From Paenibacillus sp. OK003 (GTDB lineage Bacteria > Bacillota > Bacilli > Paenibacillales > Paenibacillaceae), in the NCBI RefSeq assembly GCF_900109515.1, contig NZ_FOBD01000024.1:1-64000 (forward strand): a stretch of DNA of 64,000 nucleotides, read 5' to 3'. The notes under the pieces are model-generated. The model did not search any database, was not told the origin of the DNA, and worked only from the letters and a program-made list of their open reading frames with translations. The first letter of the stretch is position 1; the number at the start of each line of letters is the position of its first letter. The position numbers and the translations under genes were made by a program. Below, piece after piece: positions 1 through 8,180 of this stretch.

Positions 1-94
1 AAGACCCCTTGAAGACGACGAGGTAGATAGGCTGGGGGTGGAAGTGCAGCAATGCATGGAGCTGACCAGTACTAATCGGTCGAGGGCTTATCCA
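1..94 (+). rRNA. rrl: 23S ribosomal RNA, 3' end (partial)
   Basis: The window opens inside the last helix of a large-subunit rRNA. The conserved 3'-terminal block around 60-85 (GCTGACCAGTACTAATCGGT) is typical of the 23S 3' end. The mature end is placed near 92-95 by analogy with Bacillus. Only 70 bases separate it from the first tRNA, too few for a 5S rRNA. Confidence 0.95.
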
Positions 95-163
95 AGATAT
101 GCAGGTTTTAATCGCGAATTTCGTTTCGGATCTAGTTTTCAGAGAATAAACTCTGAAGCATAT

Positions 164-239
164 TCCCTGATAGCTCAGTTGGTAGAGCACTCGACTGTTA
201 ATCGAGTTGTCACAGGTTCGAGCCCTGTTCGGGGAGCCA
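164..239 (+). tRNA. tRNA-Asn (GTT)
   Basis: Full cloverleaf: 7-bp acceptor stem (164-170 with 229-235), anticodon GTT at 197-199, T-loop TTCGAGC-type and encoded CCA at 237-239. First tRNA after the 23S rRNA, as in the B. subtilis trnD cluster. Confidence 0.97.
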
Positions 240-242
240 TAT

Positions 243-334
243 GGAGAGGTGTCCGAGTTGGCCGAAGGAGCACGATTGGAAATCGTGTAGGCGCCACAAG
301 CGTCTCGAGGGTTCGAATCCCTCTCTCTCCGCCA
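243..334 (+). tRNA. tRNA-Ser (GGA)
   Basis: Class II tRNA with a long variable arm, 92 nt. The anticodon GGA lies in an anticodon loop closed by CGATT/AATCG. CCA is encoded (332-334). It starts only 3 bases after tRNA-Asn. Confidence 0.97.
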
Positions 335-340
335 TAGTAA

Positions 341-412
341 GGCCCGTTGGTCAAGGGGTTAAGACACCTCCCTTTCACGGAGGTAACAGGGGTTCGAATC
401 CCCTACGGGTCA
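341..412 (+). tRNA. tRNA-Glu (TTC)
   Basis: Cloverleaf with acceptor GGCCCGT pairing ACGGGTC (one G-U pair), anticodon TTC and discriminator A. CCA is not encoded, unlike most neighbours, so it must be added after transcription. Confidence 0.95.
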
Positions 413-480
413 TATATAACTTCAAAAAAAGAAGTTGATTTACACAGCAGTTTTATGATAAGATCATAAATGTGTTGTTC

Positions 481-556
481 GGAGGCTTAGCTCAGCTGGG
501 AGAGCATCTGCCTTACAAGCAGAGGGTCGGGGGTTCGATCCCCTCAGCCTCCACCA
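481..556 (+). tRNA. tRNA-Val (TAC)
   Basis: Cloverleaf with acceptor GGAGGCT/AGCCTCC, anticodon TAC and encoded CCA (554-556). Confidence 0.97.
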
Positions 557-574
557 TATAAATTTTAATAACGA

Positions 575-648
<74 letters not shown>

Positions 649-675
649 TTAACCTTTCTATCAAGAAAGTGATCT

Positions 676-753
676 GGAACCGTGGTGTAGTTGGCCTAAC
701 ATGCCTGCCTGTCACGCAGGAGATCGCGGGTTCGAATCCCGTCGGTTCCGCCA
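676..753 (+). tRNA. tRNA-Asp (GTC)
   Basis: Cloverleaf with acceptor GGAACCG/CGGTTCC, anticodon GTC and encoded CCA. Confidence 0.97.
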
Positions 754-849
754 TTATAATCTTTAAATGAGGAAGCTGTTCACTAAATCTGCTATATGGC
801 ACCGAACGCCCTAGATAAAGTGTAACGTTTCAGGATTAAACTTTATTAT

Positions 850-925
<76 letters not shown>

Positions 926-941
926 TTTAACAATTTAATAT

Positions 942-1017
<76 letters not shown>

Positions 1018-1026
1018 TGTAATCCT

Positions 1027-1112
1027 GGAGGATTAGCGAAGTGGCCAAACGCATCAGACTGTAAATCTGCTCCCGTACGGGTTCGGTGGTTCGAATCCAT
1101 CATCCTCCACCA
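1027..1112 (+). tRNA. tRNA-Tyr (GTA)
   Basis: Class II tRNA of 86 nt with a long variable arm (CCCGTACGGG region), anticodon GTA and encoded CCA. Confidence 0.97.
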
Positions 1113-1118
1113 GTTTTT

Positions 1119-1192
1119 AGGGGCATAGTTTAAAGGTAGAACAACGGTCTCCAAAACCGTTGGTGTGGGTTCAATTCCTGCTGCCCCTGCCA
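1119..1192 (+). tRNA. tRNA-Trp (CCA)
   Basis: Cloverleaf with acceptor AGGGGCA/TGCCCCT, anticodon CCA and encoded 3' CCA. It is the cognate of the T-box in front of trpS at 39.1 kb. Confidence 0.97.
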
Positions 1193-1221
1193 ATTAACTT
1201 TTAAGAACATATTGTGATTAT

Positions 1222-1295
1222 GGCGATCGTGGCGAAGTGGTTAACGCACCGGTTTGTGGATCCGGCATTCGGGGGTTCAATTCCCCTCGATCGCC
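1222..1295 (+). tRNA. tRNA-His (GTG)
   Basis: Anticodon GTG. An extra G at the 5' end (G-1, position 1222) pairs with discriminator C73 (1295), the identity element of bacterial tRNA-His. CCA is not encoded. Confidence 0.95.
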
Positions 1296-1308
1296 CCTTT
1301 GTTTTTTT

Positions 1309-1383
1309 TGGGGATTAGCCAAGCGGTAAGGCAACGGACTTTGACTCCGTCATGCATAGGTTCAAATCCTATATCCCCAGCCA
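1309..1383 (+). tRNA. tRNA-Gln (TTG)
   Basis: Acceptor TGGGGAT/ATCCCCA with the U1-A72 pair usual for Gln tRNA, anticodon TTG and encoded CCA. Confidence 0.96.
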
Positions 1384-1387
1384 TTAT

Positions 1388-1462
1388 GCGGACGTGGCTC
1401 AGCGGTAGAGCATCGCCTTGCCAAGGCGAGGGTCGCGGGTTCGATTCCCGTCGTCCGCTCCA
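1388..1462 (+). tRNA. tRNA-Gly (GCC)
   Basis: Acceptor GCGGACG/CGTCCGC, anticodon GCC and encoded CCA. It begins 4 bases after tRNA-Gln. Confidence 0.97.
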
Positions 1463-1468
1463 AAATAT

Positions 1469-1542
1469 GGCGCCATAGCCAAGTGGTAAGGCACAGCTCT
1501 GCAAAAGCTTTATCCCCAGTTCGAATCTGGGTGGCGCCTCCA
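1469..1542 (+). tRNA. tRNA-Cys (GCA)
   Basis: Acceptor GGCGCCA/TGGCGCC, anticodon GCA, discriminator T as expected for Cys, and encoded CCA. Confidence 0.97.
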
Positions 1543-1568
1543 GTATATTTTTTATAAAAACATCATAT

Positions 1569-1647
1569 GCCGGCGTGGCGGAATGGCAGACGCGCTCGAC
1601 TCAAAATCGAGTGGGAAACCGTGGAGGTTCGAGTCCTCTCGCCGGTA
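1569..1647 (+). tRNA. tRNA-Leu (CAA)
   Basis: Class II tRNA with variable arm, acceptor GCCGGCG/CGCCGGT (terminal G-U), anticodon CAA reading UUG, and no encoded CCA. Last tRNA of the cluster; a terminator follows. Confidence 0.95.
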
Positions 1648-1663
1648 TTCAAGTAAGTAAAGA

Positions 1664-1701
1664 AAAGCTCAGTAGATGCAAAATCTAATGAGCTTTTTTT
1701 T
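1664..1701 (+). terminator. Terminator of the rRNA-tRNA operon
   Basis: AAGCTCA and TGAGCTT form a stem followed by a run of T at 1694-1701, 17 bases after tRNA-Leu. Confidence 0.85.
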
Positions 1702-1843
1702 ATTTGGCAGATTTAAAGATGACGTGCGGCAGTTAAGCACAATGCTATGTAATGTACTGAGATTATAGTTTGTAGAAGAGAAGGAACTTACCAACGAACA
1801 GTAGACCTATTTCAGCAGTAATCGATTTAGTTGAATTTGTAAC

Positions 1844-1867
1844 GGAGCAGTCTAACTGCTCCATTTT
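1844..1867 (+). terminator. Second plus-strand terminator in the 1.65-1.97 kb gap
   Basis: GGAGCAG, loop TCTAA, CTGCTCC, then ATTTTT. The T tract is on the plus strand only, so it is a backup terminator for readthrough from the rRNA-tRNA operon rather than for the minus-strand gene that ends at 1975. Nothing else is recognisable in this gap. Confidence 0.75.
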
Positions 1868-1974
1868 TGGAGTTCATATATATAAGAACTTATTCTTCTA
1901 CTTAAATAACAAACGTTCTTCTTCTATAGATAGAAATAGTTATAACCCTCGTACTTCATTCCCTAAAGAGCCGT

Positions 1975-4362
1975 TTACTGCTTCAAGGATAGATCAGGCT
2001 TCTTCTTACGCTCCCTATACTGTCCGGGCGTGATCCCTTCCCATTTTCGAAAAGAACGGATGAAGTTCTGCGGGTTGTTATAACGAAGCCGTGCGGCGAT
2101 ATCCTTGACCGTTAGCTCGCTTTCGTCGAGCCACTTTTTAGCTATACTGAAGCGGTACTTCGTCAGATACTCACTGAATGCACAGCCTGTCTCTTTGCGG
2201 AACACGCTACTCAGATAGTTGGCATTGTAGTGAAGTCTGGATGCGCATTCCTCCAACGTTAGATCTTTATCGTATTCTTGCTGAATGATGGCAATCATTT
2301 TCTCGGAGATGTGCTGATATTGGGCGTACTGTCTTTCCTTTAAAATGTGAATGATCGGTGTGATGATATGAGTGTTAAACCATTGATCAACCTCAGCTGC
2401 ATACTGTAGACCATGAAGTTCATTGAAAATAGAACCATGTCCTTTGGAGATCTGTCCCAGTCGTATACCGGATTCCTGCATCATCTGCAAAATATGCGTT
2501 AACAATCGGGTAAGTGCTACCTGATATTCTTCTGGTGTACACTCCATGCCGAACAGCACTTCAAGCAACTGATGGAGATGAGATGAGGCTTGGGCTTCAT
2601 CGGCATTTTGGATAGCCTGTATCAGGGTATATTCCAGTGATTCAGGGTATGGCAGTGCCCAATGGGAGGTACGATTATCAATCGCCTCAAATTGAAAAAT
2701 GATGCCTGCTCCCAGTTTCATTCGATGCTTGAGCGCTTCAAGGGCCTCCGTATAAGCTTGAGGTATCTGAAATAGGGAGGCGTGAGGCTGACTGAAGCCA
2801 ATGCTTACCTGGAGACTAAGGATCTCACTGATCTGATGTTGTAGTTGTTCCGTTAACGTATGCAGATGTTGTGAAAAACGAACATGATCTTGCTCAGAGG
2901 TACCGATAATGGTAACGACAGCCTGATCAAATACTACAGGAAGTAACTGTTGTTCGGCATAAACACTCTCCTCCAGTATGTTCTGAACGGCAAATAGCAA
3001 CAGATCACGATCCTTGGCATGGTATTTGGTGTGATTCATAAGATCAGCCTGAACTGCAATGACGGCTATTTGTTGCCACTCTTGAAGCTGTGAACCATAA
3101 CCATTCTCTCTGAGTGTGTCATGAAGAGTGGATGGAGCATTTTTGCCCAGAAGCAGGTTGATTAGAAAATGAGTACGGATCTGCGACTTATATTGATTTA
3201 ATTTGCTTTCAAGCTGGGATTGAGAAGCAGATAGCTGTGAAACGCCGGCTCTGATTTGCTCAAATTCATCCATATGAAGCGTAGGATTGGTTTCCAAGTT
3301 ACATCTGGATAAGCGTTTATCACCAAGTTGTACAAGAAGCTTGCGTATGGGTAAAATCATTCTTCTCGATCCTGCCCATGAGACCAAAAGTGAAAGCAGT
3401 AGCATAGCAACACTGATATACATGGTGTGCAGCCCAATTTGAACATACTCATGAGTTAGAATGTTAGTAGGCGAAATGAGAATATATGTCCACCCTTTTA
3501 GAGAAGAATGCGTATAGGACAGTGAGTAACGTTTATTTGCAATACGTACCTCATGTTGGCCTGAAGAGGCAGCGAATCCACGGATAGATAACAGCTCGCT
3601 AAAATTGGCACCCGACTTACTATCTTTTATTCCTGCTGCAGCCAATGGCTGACCAATATATTGGGGATCGGGGTGGACCATGATGCGTTGTTCACGATTC
3701 AAAATGATCAGTCCGGCCGTAGAGCTGTCTGGAGAATCCTCTTCCAATGGTTTTTGCAGTGAACATGCGGGAATTCCCGCAATCAGGGCAGCATCAGAAG
3801 AAACATTTACATCGGGTATCGATCTGGCAAGTGCAATATGGTAGATGCAGCCTGAATTCACCGGTCGCTCATTATTGTTAAACACAGATGATGGTGTAAG
3901 CTGCCAACCGGATGTGAGTGTGTTCGATAACAAGTCTTTCATGGGCAGAGCCATTGGAAAATCAGTATTCAGGTAGAGGCCAGCATGATCGATAAGCCAA
4001 TCCTGGGTCTGATTTACGAGTGTAATATCCATTAGAGGTTCCCATGACCTCATATTCTTGAATTCGGTCTGTAACTTCTCCGCAAACAAAGGCCCAGTGC
4101 CTTGTACCGTTGAAGATGAAGTTAGCGAATGGAGCGTGTCTGGCGACCGAACGGCCTGATCGAGCATATAGCTTACGGTTGCAAGTTTGTGCTCCACGTT
4201 GGTTTGCATTTGGATTAACAGTTGTTTATTGGCTTGAGCACGATGCAGCTCCGATTGTTTTGAAGAATAGATAAAAGCGGCGATTCCCGTCAACAGAATG
4301 GGCAGGGTACTTAACAAGATTCCGAAGACTATCATTTTATGTAGATAGCTGAATGATCGCAC
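1975..4362 (-). CDS. Membrane-bound AraC-family transcriptional regulator
   Basis: 795 residues. A hydrophobic segment near residues 10-31, an extracytoplasmic sensor region to about residue 310, a second membrane segment near 313-333, a cytoplasmic linker, and a C-terminal pair of AraC-type helix-turn-helix motifs from about residue 685 (LTLEECASRLHYNANYLSSV and VKDIAARLRYNNPQNFIRSF). This one-piece sensor-regulator architecture is common in Paenibacillus, often next to sugar ABC transporters, but none is adjacent here. The GTG start at 4360-4362 has AGGAGTG 7-8 bases upstream. A cre-like site lies about 40 bases upstream of the start, which suggests catabolite control. The ligand cannot be inferred. 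Confidence 0.85.
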   Translation of the reverse strand: MRSFSYLHKMIVFGILLSTLPILLTGIAAFIYSSKQSELHRAQANKQLLIQMQTNVEHKLATVSYMLDQAVRSPDTLHSLTSSSTVQGTGPLFAEKLQTEFKNMRSWEPLMDITLVNQTQDWLIDHAGLYLNTDFPMALPMKDLLSNTLTSGWQLTPSSVFNNNERPVNSGCIYHIALARSIPDVNVSSDAALIAGIPACSLQKPLEEDSPDSSTAGLIILNREQRIMVHPDPQYIGQPLAAAGIKDSKSGANFSELLSIRGFAASSGQHEVRIANKRYSLSYTHSSLKGWTYILISPTNILTHEYVQIGLHTMYISVAMLLLSLLVSWAGSRRMILPIRKLLVQLGDKRLSRCNLETNPTLHMDEFEQIRAGVSQLSASQSQLESKLNQYKSQIRTHFLINLLLGKNAPSTLHDTLRENGYGSQLQEWQQIAVIAVQADLMNHTKYHAKDRDLLLFAVQNILEESVYAEQQLLPVVFDQAVVTIIGTSEQDHVRFSQHLHTLTEQLQHQISEILSLQVSIGFSQPHASLFQIPQAYTEALEALKHRMKLGAGIIFQFEAIDNRTSHWALPYPESLEYTLIQAIQNADEAQASSHLHQLLEVLFGMECTPEEYQVALTRLLTHILQMMQESGIRLGQISKGHGSIFNELHGLQYAAEVDQWFNTHIITPIIHILKERQYAQYQHISEKMIAIIQQEYDKDLTLEECASRLHYNANYLSSVFRKETGCAFSEYLTKYRFSIAKKWLDESELTVKDIAARLRYNNPQNFIRSFRKWEGITPGQYRERKKKPDLSLKQ

Positions 4363-4404
4363 AGGTCCACTCCTGACTGTTGAATTAGTGTCACTCCCTA
4401 TTTT

Positions 4405-4418
4405 AGTAAACGCTTACA
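4405..4418 (-). promoter_or_regulatory. Candidate CcpA-binding cre site
   Basis: AGTAAACGCTTACA matches the cre consensus TGWAARCGYTWNCW except at the first base. It is a near-perfect palindrome about 43 bases upstream of the AraC regulator start, a position suited to repression. Confidence 0.55.
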
Positions 4419-4860
4419 AATATAACAATCTAAATTTTGTTTATTTGGATAAAAAGTAATGAAAATTCAAGGCTAAAAATAAGGTTATGAAATCGTTCAA
4501 ATTTATTAGAGGTCGTTTTGGCTTTTATGGAATGTGTAATGGGAAACGTCAGTCGAGGGTGAACGTAGATAAGAGGTATGGACGTCATATTCACACGGGG
4601 AAATCGTCTTTGAAGAAGGAGAATAAGAGATATCTATGGACTTAATCAGATACAGTGGTCAATGGTCTGATCCAGGGACAGTCAAAGGTCCAACCCGATC
4701 CCCGACCTGAGTCTAGGATGAAAAACCGTCCACGGTCTGTTTTGAAAAGTCGCAGTTTCCCCTAGAATAAGGACATAAGGTTAAACAAGAAACAAACGAA
4801 CAAACAAACACACAAAGACATACCAAAATTAACGAACCGAAAGGGTGGTGAACAATAATT
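4419..4860 (+). promoter_or_regulatory. Non-coding region upstream of the lia/psp operon
   Basis: 440 bases with no credible gene. It holds repeated GGTC/GACC motifs at 4650-4735, an AGTCTAGGA element at 4710-4718 that resembles half of a LiaR/VraR-type operator, a possible -35/-10 pair (TTGAAA 4742-4747, TAGAAT 4763-4768, spacing short at 15) and an A/C-rich, probably unstructured leader tract around 4783-4815. Assignment of the operator is weak and rests on the LiaRS genes downstream. Confidence 0.3.
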
Positions 4861-5169
4861 ATGAGATGGAATAAAGGAAATGGCTGGGCGGTTGTACTAA
4901 TTGCATTGGGTGCACTCCTCCTCTTCGGGAAGTTAACTCCTCTACTGGGACATTTAATGGGTTATCTGATTCCGATTCTGATGATTGCACTTGGGTATTA
5001 CGGAGTTAAACGAGGAAATGTACTGCTTGGATGGATTGTTCTCTTCATCGGTATCCTCTCATTGCTGGGCAAACTGGCCTGGCTGATCGGACCGATCATC
5101 GCGATTGGGTTAATTATCTTCGGATTCTCCATGTTGAGTAATAATCGCAGTCGTCGTGGCCGTTACTAA
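4861..5169 (+). CDS. LiaI-like small membrane protein (DUF5668-type)
   Basis: 102 residues, almost entirely three or four hydrophobic segments separated by short charged turns, ending in a basic tail. The pattern (WAVVLIALGALLLFGKL, repeated LLG/GKL segments) is that of the LiaI/LiaF-like transmembrane domain. It is first in an operon with PspA, PspC, LiaF, LiaS and LiaR homologues. In B. subtilis, LiaI is the membrane anchor for the PspA homologue LiaH; the same role is inferred here. GGTGG lies 12 bases before the ATG. Confidence 0.7.
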   Translation: MRWNKGNGWAVVLIALGALLLFGKLTPLLGHLMGYLIPILMIALGYYGVKRGNVLLGWIVLFIGILSLLGKLAWLIGPIIAIGLIIFGFSMLSNNRSRRGRY

Positions 5170-5202
5170 GCTTTCACGATTATGATAAGGAGGACAGACA
5201 AA

Positions 5203-5877
5203 ATGAGTGTATTTCGTCGAATGCGGGACATTACCGTAGCTAATTTAAACGAACATCTGGAGCAAAGTCAGGATCCAGTCAAACTGATTGATCAGTTTCT
5301 GGTCTCGACCCGCCAAGACATCGGTGAAGCCGAGAAGCTTCGTCATCAATATGCAAGCCATACCAGACAAATGAAACAACAAGCGGATCAGGCAGCAGGT
5401 ATGGTACACAAACGGGAAGAACAAGCGTCCATGGCTCTGAAAGCAGGCGAGGAACACTTAGCCAAACTTGCTTTGCAAGAGAAAATCCTCCACGAGGAAA
5501 AAATGGAGCAATACAATGAATTGTACGCACAAAGCAATGCGGCTTTACAGGAACTAGACGAACAGATCGACCAACTGAAAGTGGAGTATCAAAATGTATA
5601 CAGCAAACGCCAATATTACTACGCTCGTATGCAGACGATTCAATTGCAGCAACGAATGAACCAGAGAGGTCACTACAACGGCGGTCAGAATGTACCCCGT
5701 ATGTTCAACCGGTTAGACGATCAGGTTTCGGATCTCGAATATGAGGCACAAAGTCTCCGGGATTTGCGGCGAATGAGTCAGGATGGTGCAGGAACGTCTG
5801 GTACCATGTCATCCTCTACGCTGGACAAAGAACTGGAACGGCTGAAACAAAAGCTGAACAATGACAGAAAGGAGTAG
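5203..5877 (+). CDS. PspA/IM30 (LiaH-like) envelope-stress protein, copy 1
   Basis: 224 residues, nearly all heptad-rich coiled coil, beginning MSVFRRMRDITVANLNEHLE, the amphipathic N-terminal helix of PspA/IM30 proteins. These proteins oligomerise on damaged cytoplasmic membrane. The ATG at 5203 is preceded by AAGGAGG; an in-frame ATG at 5182 lacks such a site. The stop codon lies inside the Shine-Dalgarno region of the next gene. The copy at 6644 is a paralogue from the same operon. Confidence 0.9.
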   Translation: MSVFRRMRDITVANLNEHLEQSQDPVKLIDQFLVSTRQDIGEAEKLRHQYASHTRQMKQQADQAAGMVHKREEQASMALKAGEEHLAKLALQEKILHEEKMEQYNELYAQSNAALQELDEQIDQLKVEYQNVYSKRQYYYARMQTIQLQQRMNQRGHYNGGQNVPRMFNRLDDQVSDLEYEAQSLRDLRRMSQDGAGTSGTMSSSTLDKELERLKQKLNNDRKE

Positions 5878-5881
5878 ACAC

Positions 5882-6118
5882 ATGAATAAACTTTACCGCT
5901 CATCGCGCAATCGTATGCTGACAGGTTTGATTGGCGGCATATCTGAAAATCTTGGATTTAGTTCCACGCTGCTGCGTATCATTTTCTTCATCAGTATTTT
6001 CGCTACGGGGGGTACATCATTGCTGATCTACTTCATCGCTGCATTGGTAGTGCCAAAAGAACCCTATCACGCTGATCCATACATTTATGGTGCTGATCAC
6101 GTAAGAGGATACAAGTAA
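5882..6118 (+). CDS. PspC-domain membrane protein, copy 1 (short)
   Basis: 78 residues: an N-terminal motif LYRSSRNRMLTGLIGGISEN followed by one strongly hydrophobic segment (residues about 30-55) and VVPKEPY, the complete PspC domain with little else. PspC proteins are membrane partners of PspA. It starts at 5882 with GGAG 8-9 bases upstream, inside the end of pspA copy 1. The first 60 residues are nearly identical to the next gene, so the two arose by tandem duplication. Confidence 0.88.
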   Translation: MNKLYRSSRNRMLTGLIGGISENLGFSSTLLRIIFFISIFATGGTSLLIYFIAALVVPKEPYHADPYIYGADHVRGYK

Positions 6119-6135
6119 ACGAAAGGAGTAAGCAC

Positions 6136-6642
6136 ATGAGCAAATTATACCGCTCAACGCGTGACCGGATGCTGACAGGATTGTGTGGTGGGATATCCGA
6201 GTCGATCGGCATGGATTCAACCTTGCTGCGTATCATCTTTGTCATCAGTATCTTCGTAACTGGCGGCACGTCGTTGTTAATCTACTTCATCGCAGCACTG
6301 GTGGTACCAAAAGAGCCATATCCACCTTATGATCCATACGGCTATGGTCCGGGCCCTGGTCCTGGCGTTGGTAGAGGATACAACAACTTTGATCACGAGC
6401 CGCCAAGAGGTCCTTTCCAAAACAATCATACTCAAGGCCCTGGAAACTTTGGTCCTGGCCCAGGATATAACAGCAGACCTCAGTCTGGTCCACGTTCTTA
6501 CGACAATAACGCCTACGGAGCAGGATCACAGCAAGAAAGTGAACTTGATTCCATGATGAAAGATATTGAGAAAAAAGCATTGAAAAAAGAAGTTGAAGAG
6601 CTTCGCCAAAAATTATCTCGTTACGAGAAGGGAGAAAAGTAA
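6136..6642 (+). CDS. PspC-domain membrane protein, copy 2, with Gly/Pro-rich linker and coiled coil
   Basis: 168 residues. Residues 1-62 are a PspC domain almost identical to the preceding gene. Residues 65-135 are a low-complexity Gly/Pro/Tyr/Asn-rich linker (GPGPGPGVGRGY). Residues 138-168 form a charged coiled coil (MMKDIEKKALKKEVEELRQK) that could contact PspA. GGAG precedes the ATG by 8 bases. The stop is 1 base before the ATG of pspA copy 2, which suggests translational coupling. Confidence 0.88.
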   Translation: MSKLYRSTRDRMLTGLCGGISESIGMDSTLLRIIFVISIFVTGGTSLLIYFIAALVVPKEPYPPYDPYGYGPGPGPGVGRGYNNFDHEPPRGPFQNNHTQGPGNFGPGPGYNSRPQSGPRSYDNNAYGAGSQQESELDSMMKDIEKKALKKEVEELRQKLSRYEKGEK

Positions 6643-6643
6643 A

Positions 6644-7351
6644 ATGGGAGTATTTAAACGGATTAAGGATATGACTAAAGCGTCGGTAAACGATATGTTG
6701 GATAAAGTGGAAGACCCGATTGTAATGTTGAACCAGTACTTGCGTGACATGGAGGCTGAAATTCATGAGGCAGAGGTAACCGTCGCCAAACAAATGGCGA
6801 ACGAGCGTCGCATGAAACAGCGTCTGGACGAAGCAGAACGTACATCGGTACAACGTGAGTCTCAGGCAGAGGCTGCACTGGCTAATGGTCAGGAAGAAGT
6901 GGCACGTAAATTGCTGGAAGAGAAAATTTACTTCGATCAAAAAATTACTGAATACAGAGAACTTCATGCTCAGTCCGAAGCTCAAGCCAAAGATTTGCTG
7001 CAACAGCTGCATGACATGAAAGATGAGTTCTACAAAATGCGTAACAAACGTAATGAACTCGTATCCCGTGCACAAATGGCGAAAGCCAAAAAACAAATGT
7101 CTTCCATCAACAGCTTGCATTCGATTGAAAGTGGCGGTGCATCACTTGGATTCCACCGCATGGAAGAGAAAATCATGCAGCTGGAGGCTGAAGCTGACGT
7201 AGCTCGTGCACCTTATCGCAACACATCATCCACGTACACAAATCCTGTAGATGTGGAAAAACAATTCAAAGTGGATCAGCAATTACAAGCCCTCAAGAAC
7301 AAAATGGGCAATGGTTCCAAAAATGAAGCGAACGGAACTTCAAAAGAATAA
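6644..7351 (+). CDS. PspA/IM30 (LiaH-like) envelope-stress protein, copy 2
   Basis: 235 residues, start MGVFKRIKDMTKASVNDMLD, then continuous coiled coil with the PspA signature region PIVMLNQYLRDMEAEI. The ATG at 6644 sits behind GGGAG and one base after the upstream stop. It differs from copy 1 in the N-terminal helix and C-terminal tail, so the two probably form mixed or distinct assemblies. Confidence 0.9.
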   Translation: MGVFKRIKDMTKASVNDMLDKVEDPIVMLNQYLRDMEAEIHEAEVTVAKQMANERRMKQRLDEAERTSVQRESQAEAALANGQEEVARKLLEEKIYFDQKITEYRELHAQSEAQAKDLLQQLHDMKDEFYKMRNKRNELVSRAQMAKAKKQMSSINSLHSIESGGASLGFHRMEEKIMQLEAEADVARAPYRNTSSTYTNPVDVEKQFKVDQQLQALKNKMGNGSKNEANGTSKE

Positions 7352-7391
7352 CTGTTCGCTTAGTGGACAATATGATATTCTATAAATCGTG

Positions 7392-7397
7392 TATAAT
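7392..7397 (+). promoter_or_regulatory. Candidate -10 element before liaF
   Basis: TATAAT in the gap after pspA copy 2, with no clear -35 at the right spacing. It suggests liaFSR can be expressed apart from the upstream psp genes. Confidence 0.35.
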
Positions 7398-7420
7398 GTA
7401 CGGTTGGTAGAACAAAAGTT

Positions 7421-7456
7421 AAGCCATACAGGATTTCATTGCCTGGTATGGCTTTT
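7421..7456 (+). terminator. Hairpin between the psp genes and liaFSR
   Basis: AAGCCATACAGG (7421-7432) pairs with CCTGGTATGGCTT (7442-7454) with one bulged G, followed by TTCC. The stem is strong and the U tract poor, so it is a terminator or partial attenuator that would lower liaFSR relative to the psp genes. Confidence 0.6.
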
Positions 7457-7501
7457 CCGTTGAAAAAAGAGAAATTAACTTACAGAGGAGGTGCGGCGGG
7501 G

Positions 7502-8149
7502 ATGAATAAAAAGAGTAAATGGCTTGCAGTTGTCATTATTATCATTGGTACAATGATGTTATTGAATCAGAATATTAACTTGCTGACCGCTGCCGCACTG
7601 ATTCTGTTAACGGTTGGAATGCTTCAAGTCCGCAAAGGGGATACCCGCAAAGGTTATCGGTATCTTGGCATCGGTGCGGCACTGTTATTGCTGGATAATT
7701 TAATGATTGTATTTTTAATTGTACTGGCTTCTTTAGCTTACTTTTATTCAAAAAACAAAAAGATTCATCTGGACGCAGGCGTTATGAAGAAACAGAATTT
7801 CATGGCTCGGTACTACTGGGATCAATCATCCTGGACGTTACGTAGTATGAGTCTGTGGCATGCCATAGGTGAGGTTAACGCCGATCTATCTCTTTCGATT
7901 CCGGAGGAGAAACAAACGATTGTGCTGCTGCAAGGAGTTATGGGTAATGTTCGCCTTACGCTACCAGAAGATTATGGTGTGGAGATTGAAGCATCGGTTC
8001 TTTTCGGCCGGATTAATCTTCTTGGAGAACAAGATAGCGGCATGATGAACAAATTAGTATGGAGAACGCCTGGATATGAATCCAGTGAACATAAAGCAAA
8101 ATTTGTCATTTCTTATATTGTTGGCGACCTAAGCATCAGTAATCCGTAG
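7502..8149 (+). CDS. liaF: LiaF-like membrane inhibitor of the LiaRS two-component system
   Basis: 215 residues: three or four transmembrane segments within residues 8-85, then a soluble C-terminal domain (about 100-215) with the repeated beta-strand pattern of the LiaF C-terminal domain (GEVNADLSLSIPEEKQTIVL, GNVRLTLPEDYGVEIEAS). In B. subtilis LiaF keeps LiaS inactive until the envelope is perturbed. The start at 7502 has AGGAGGTG 8 bases upstream; an in-frame ATG at 7439 would place the N-terminus inside the hairpin and lacks a ribosome-binding site. Confidence 0.88.
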   Translation: MNKKSKWLAVVIIIIGTMMLLNQNINLLTAAALILLTVGMLQVRKGDTRKGYRYLGIGAALLLLDNLMIVFLIVLASLAYFYSKNKKIHLDAGVMKKQNFMARYYWDQSSWTLRSMSLWHAIGEVNADLSLSIPEEKQTIVLLQGVMGNVRLTLPEDYGVEIEASVLFGRINLLGEQDSGMMNKLVWRTPGYESSEHKAKFVISYIVGDLSISNP

Positions 8150-8180
8150 TAAAATAGATGAAGAGAAGGAGGAGACCCCG

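Noticed and set aside
6287..7120. A 277-codon minus-strand frame over pspC copy 2 and pspA copy 2
   Set aside because: Antisense shadow of two clear coiled-coil genes, with a Phe/Leu/His-rich artefact composition.
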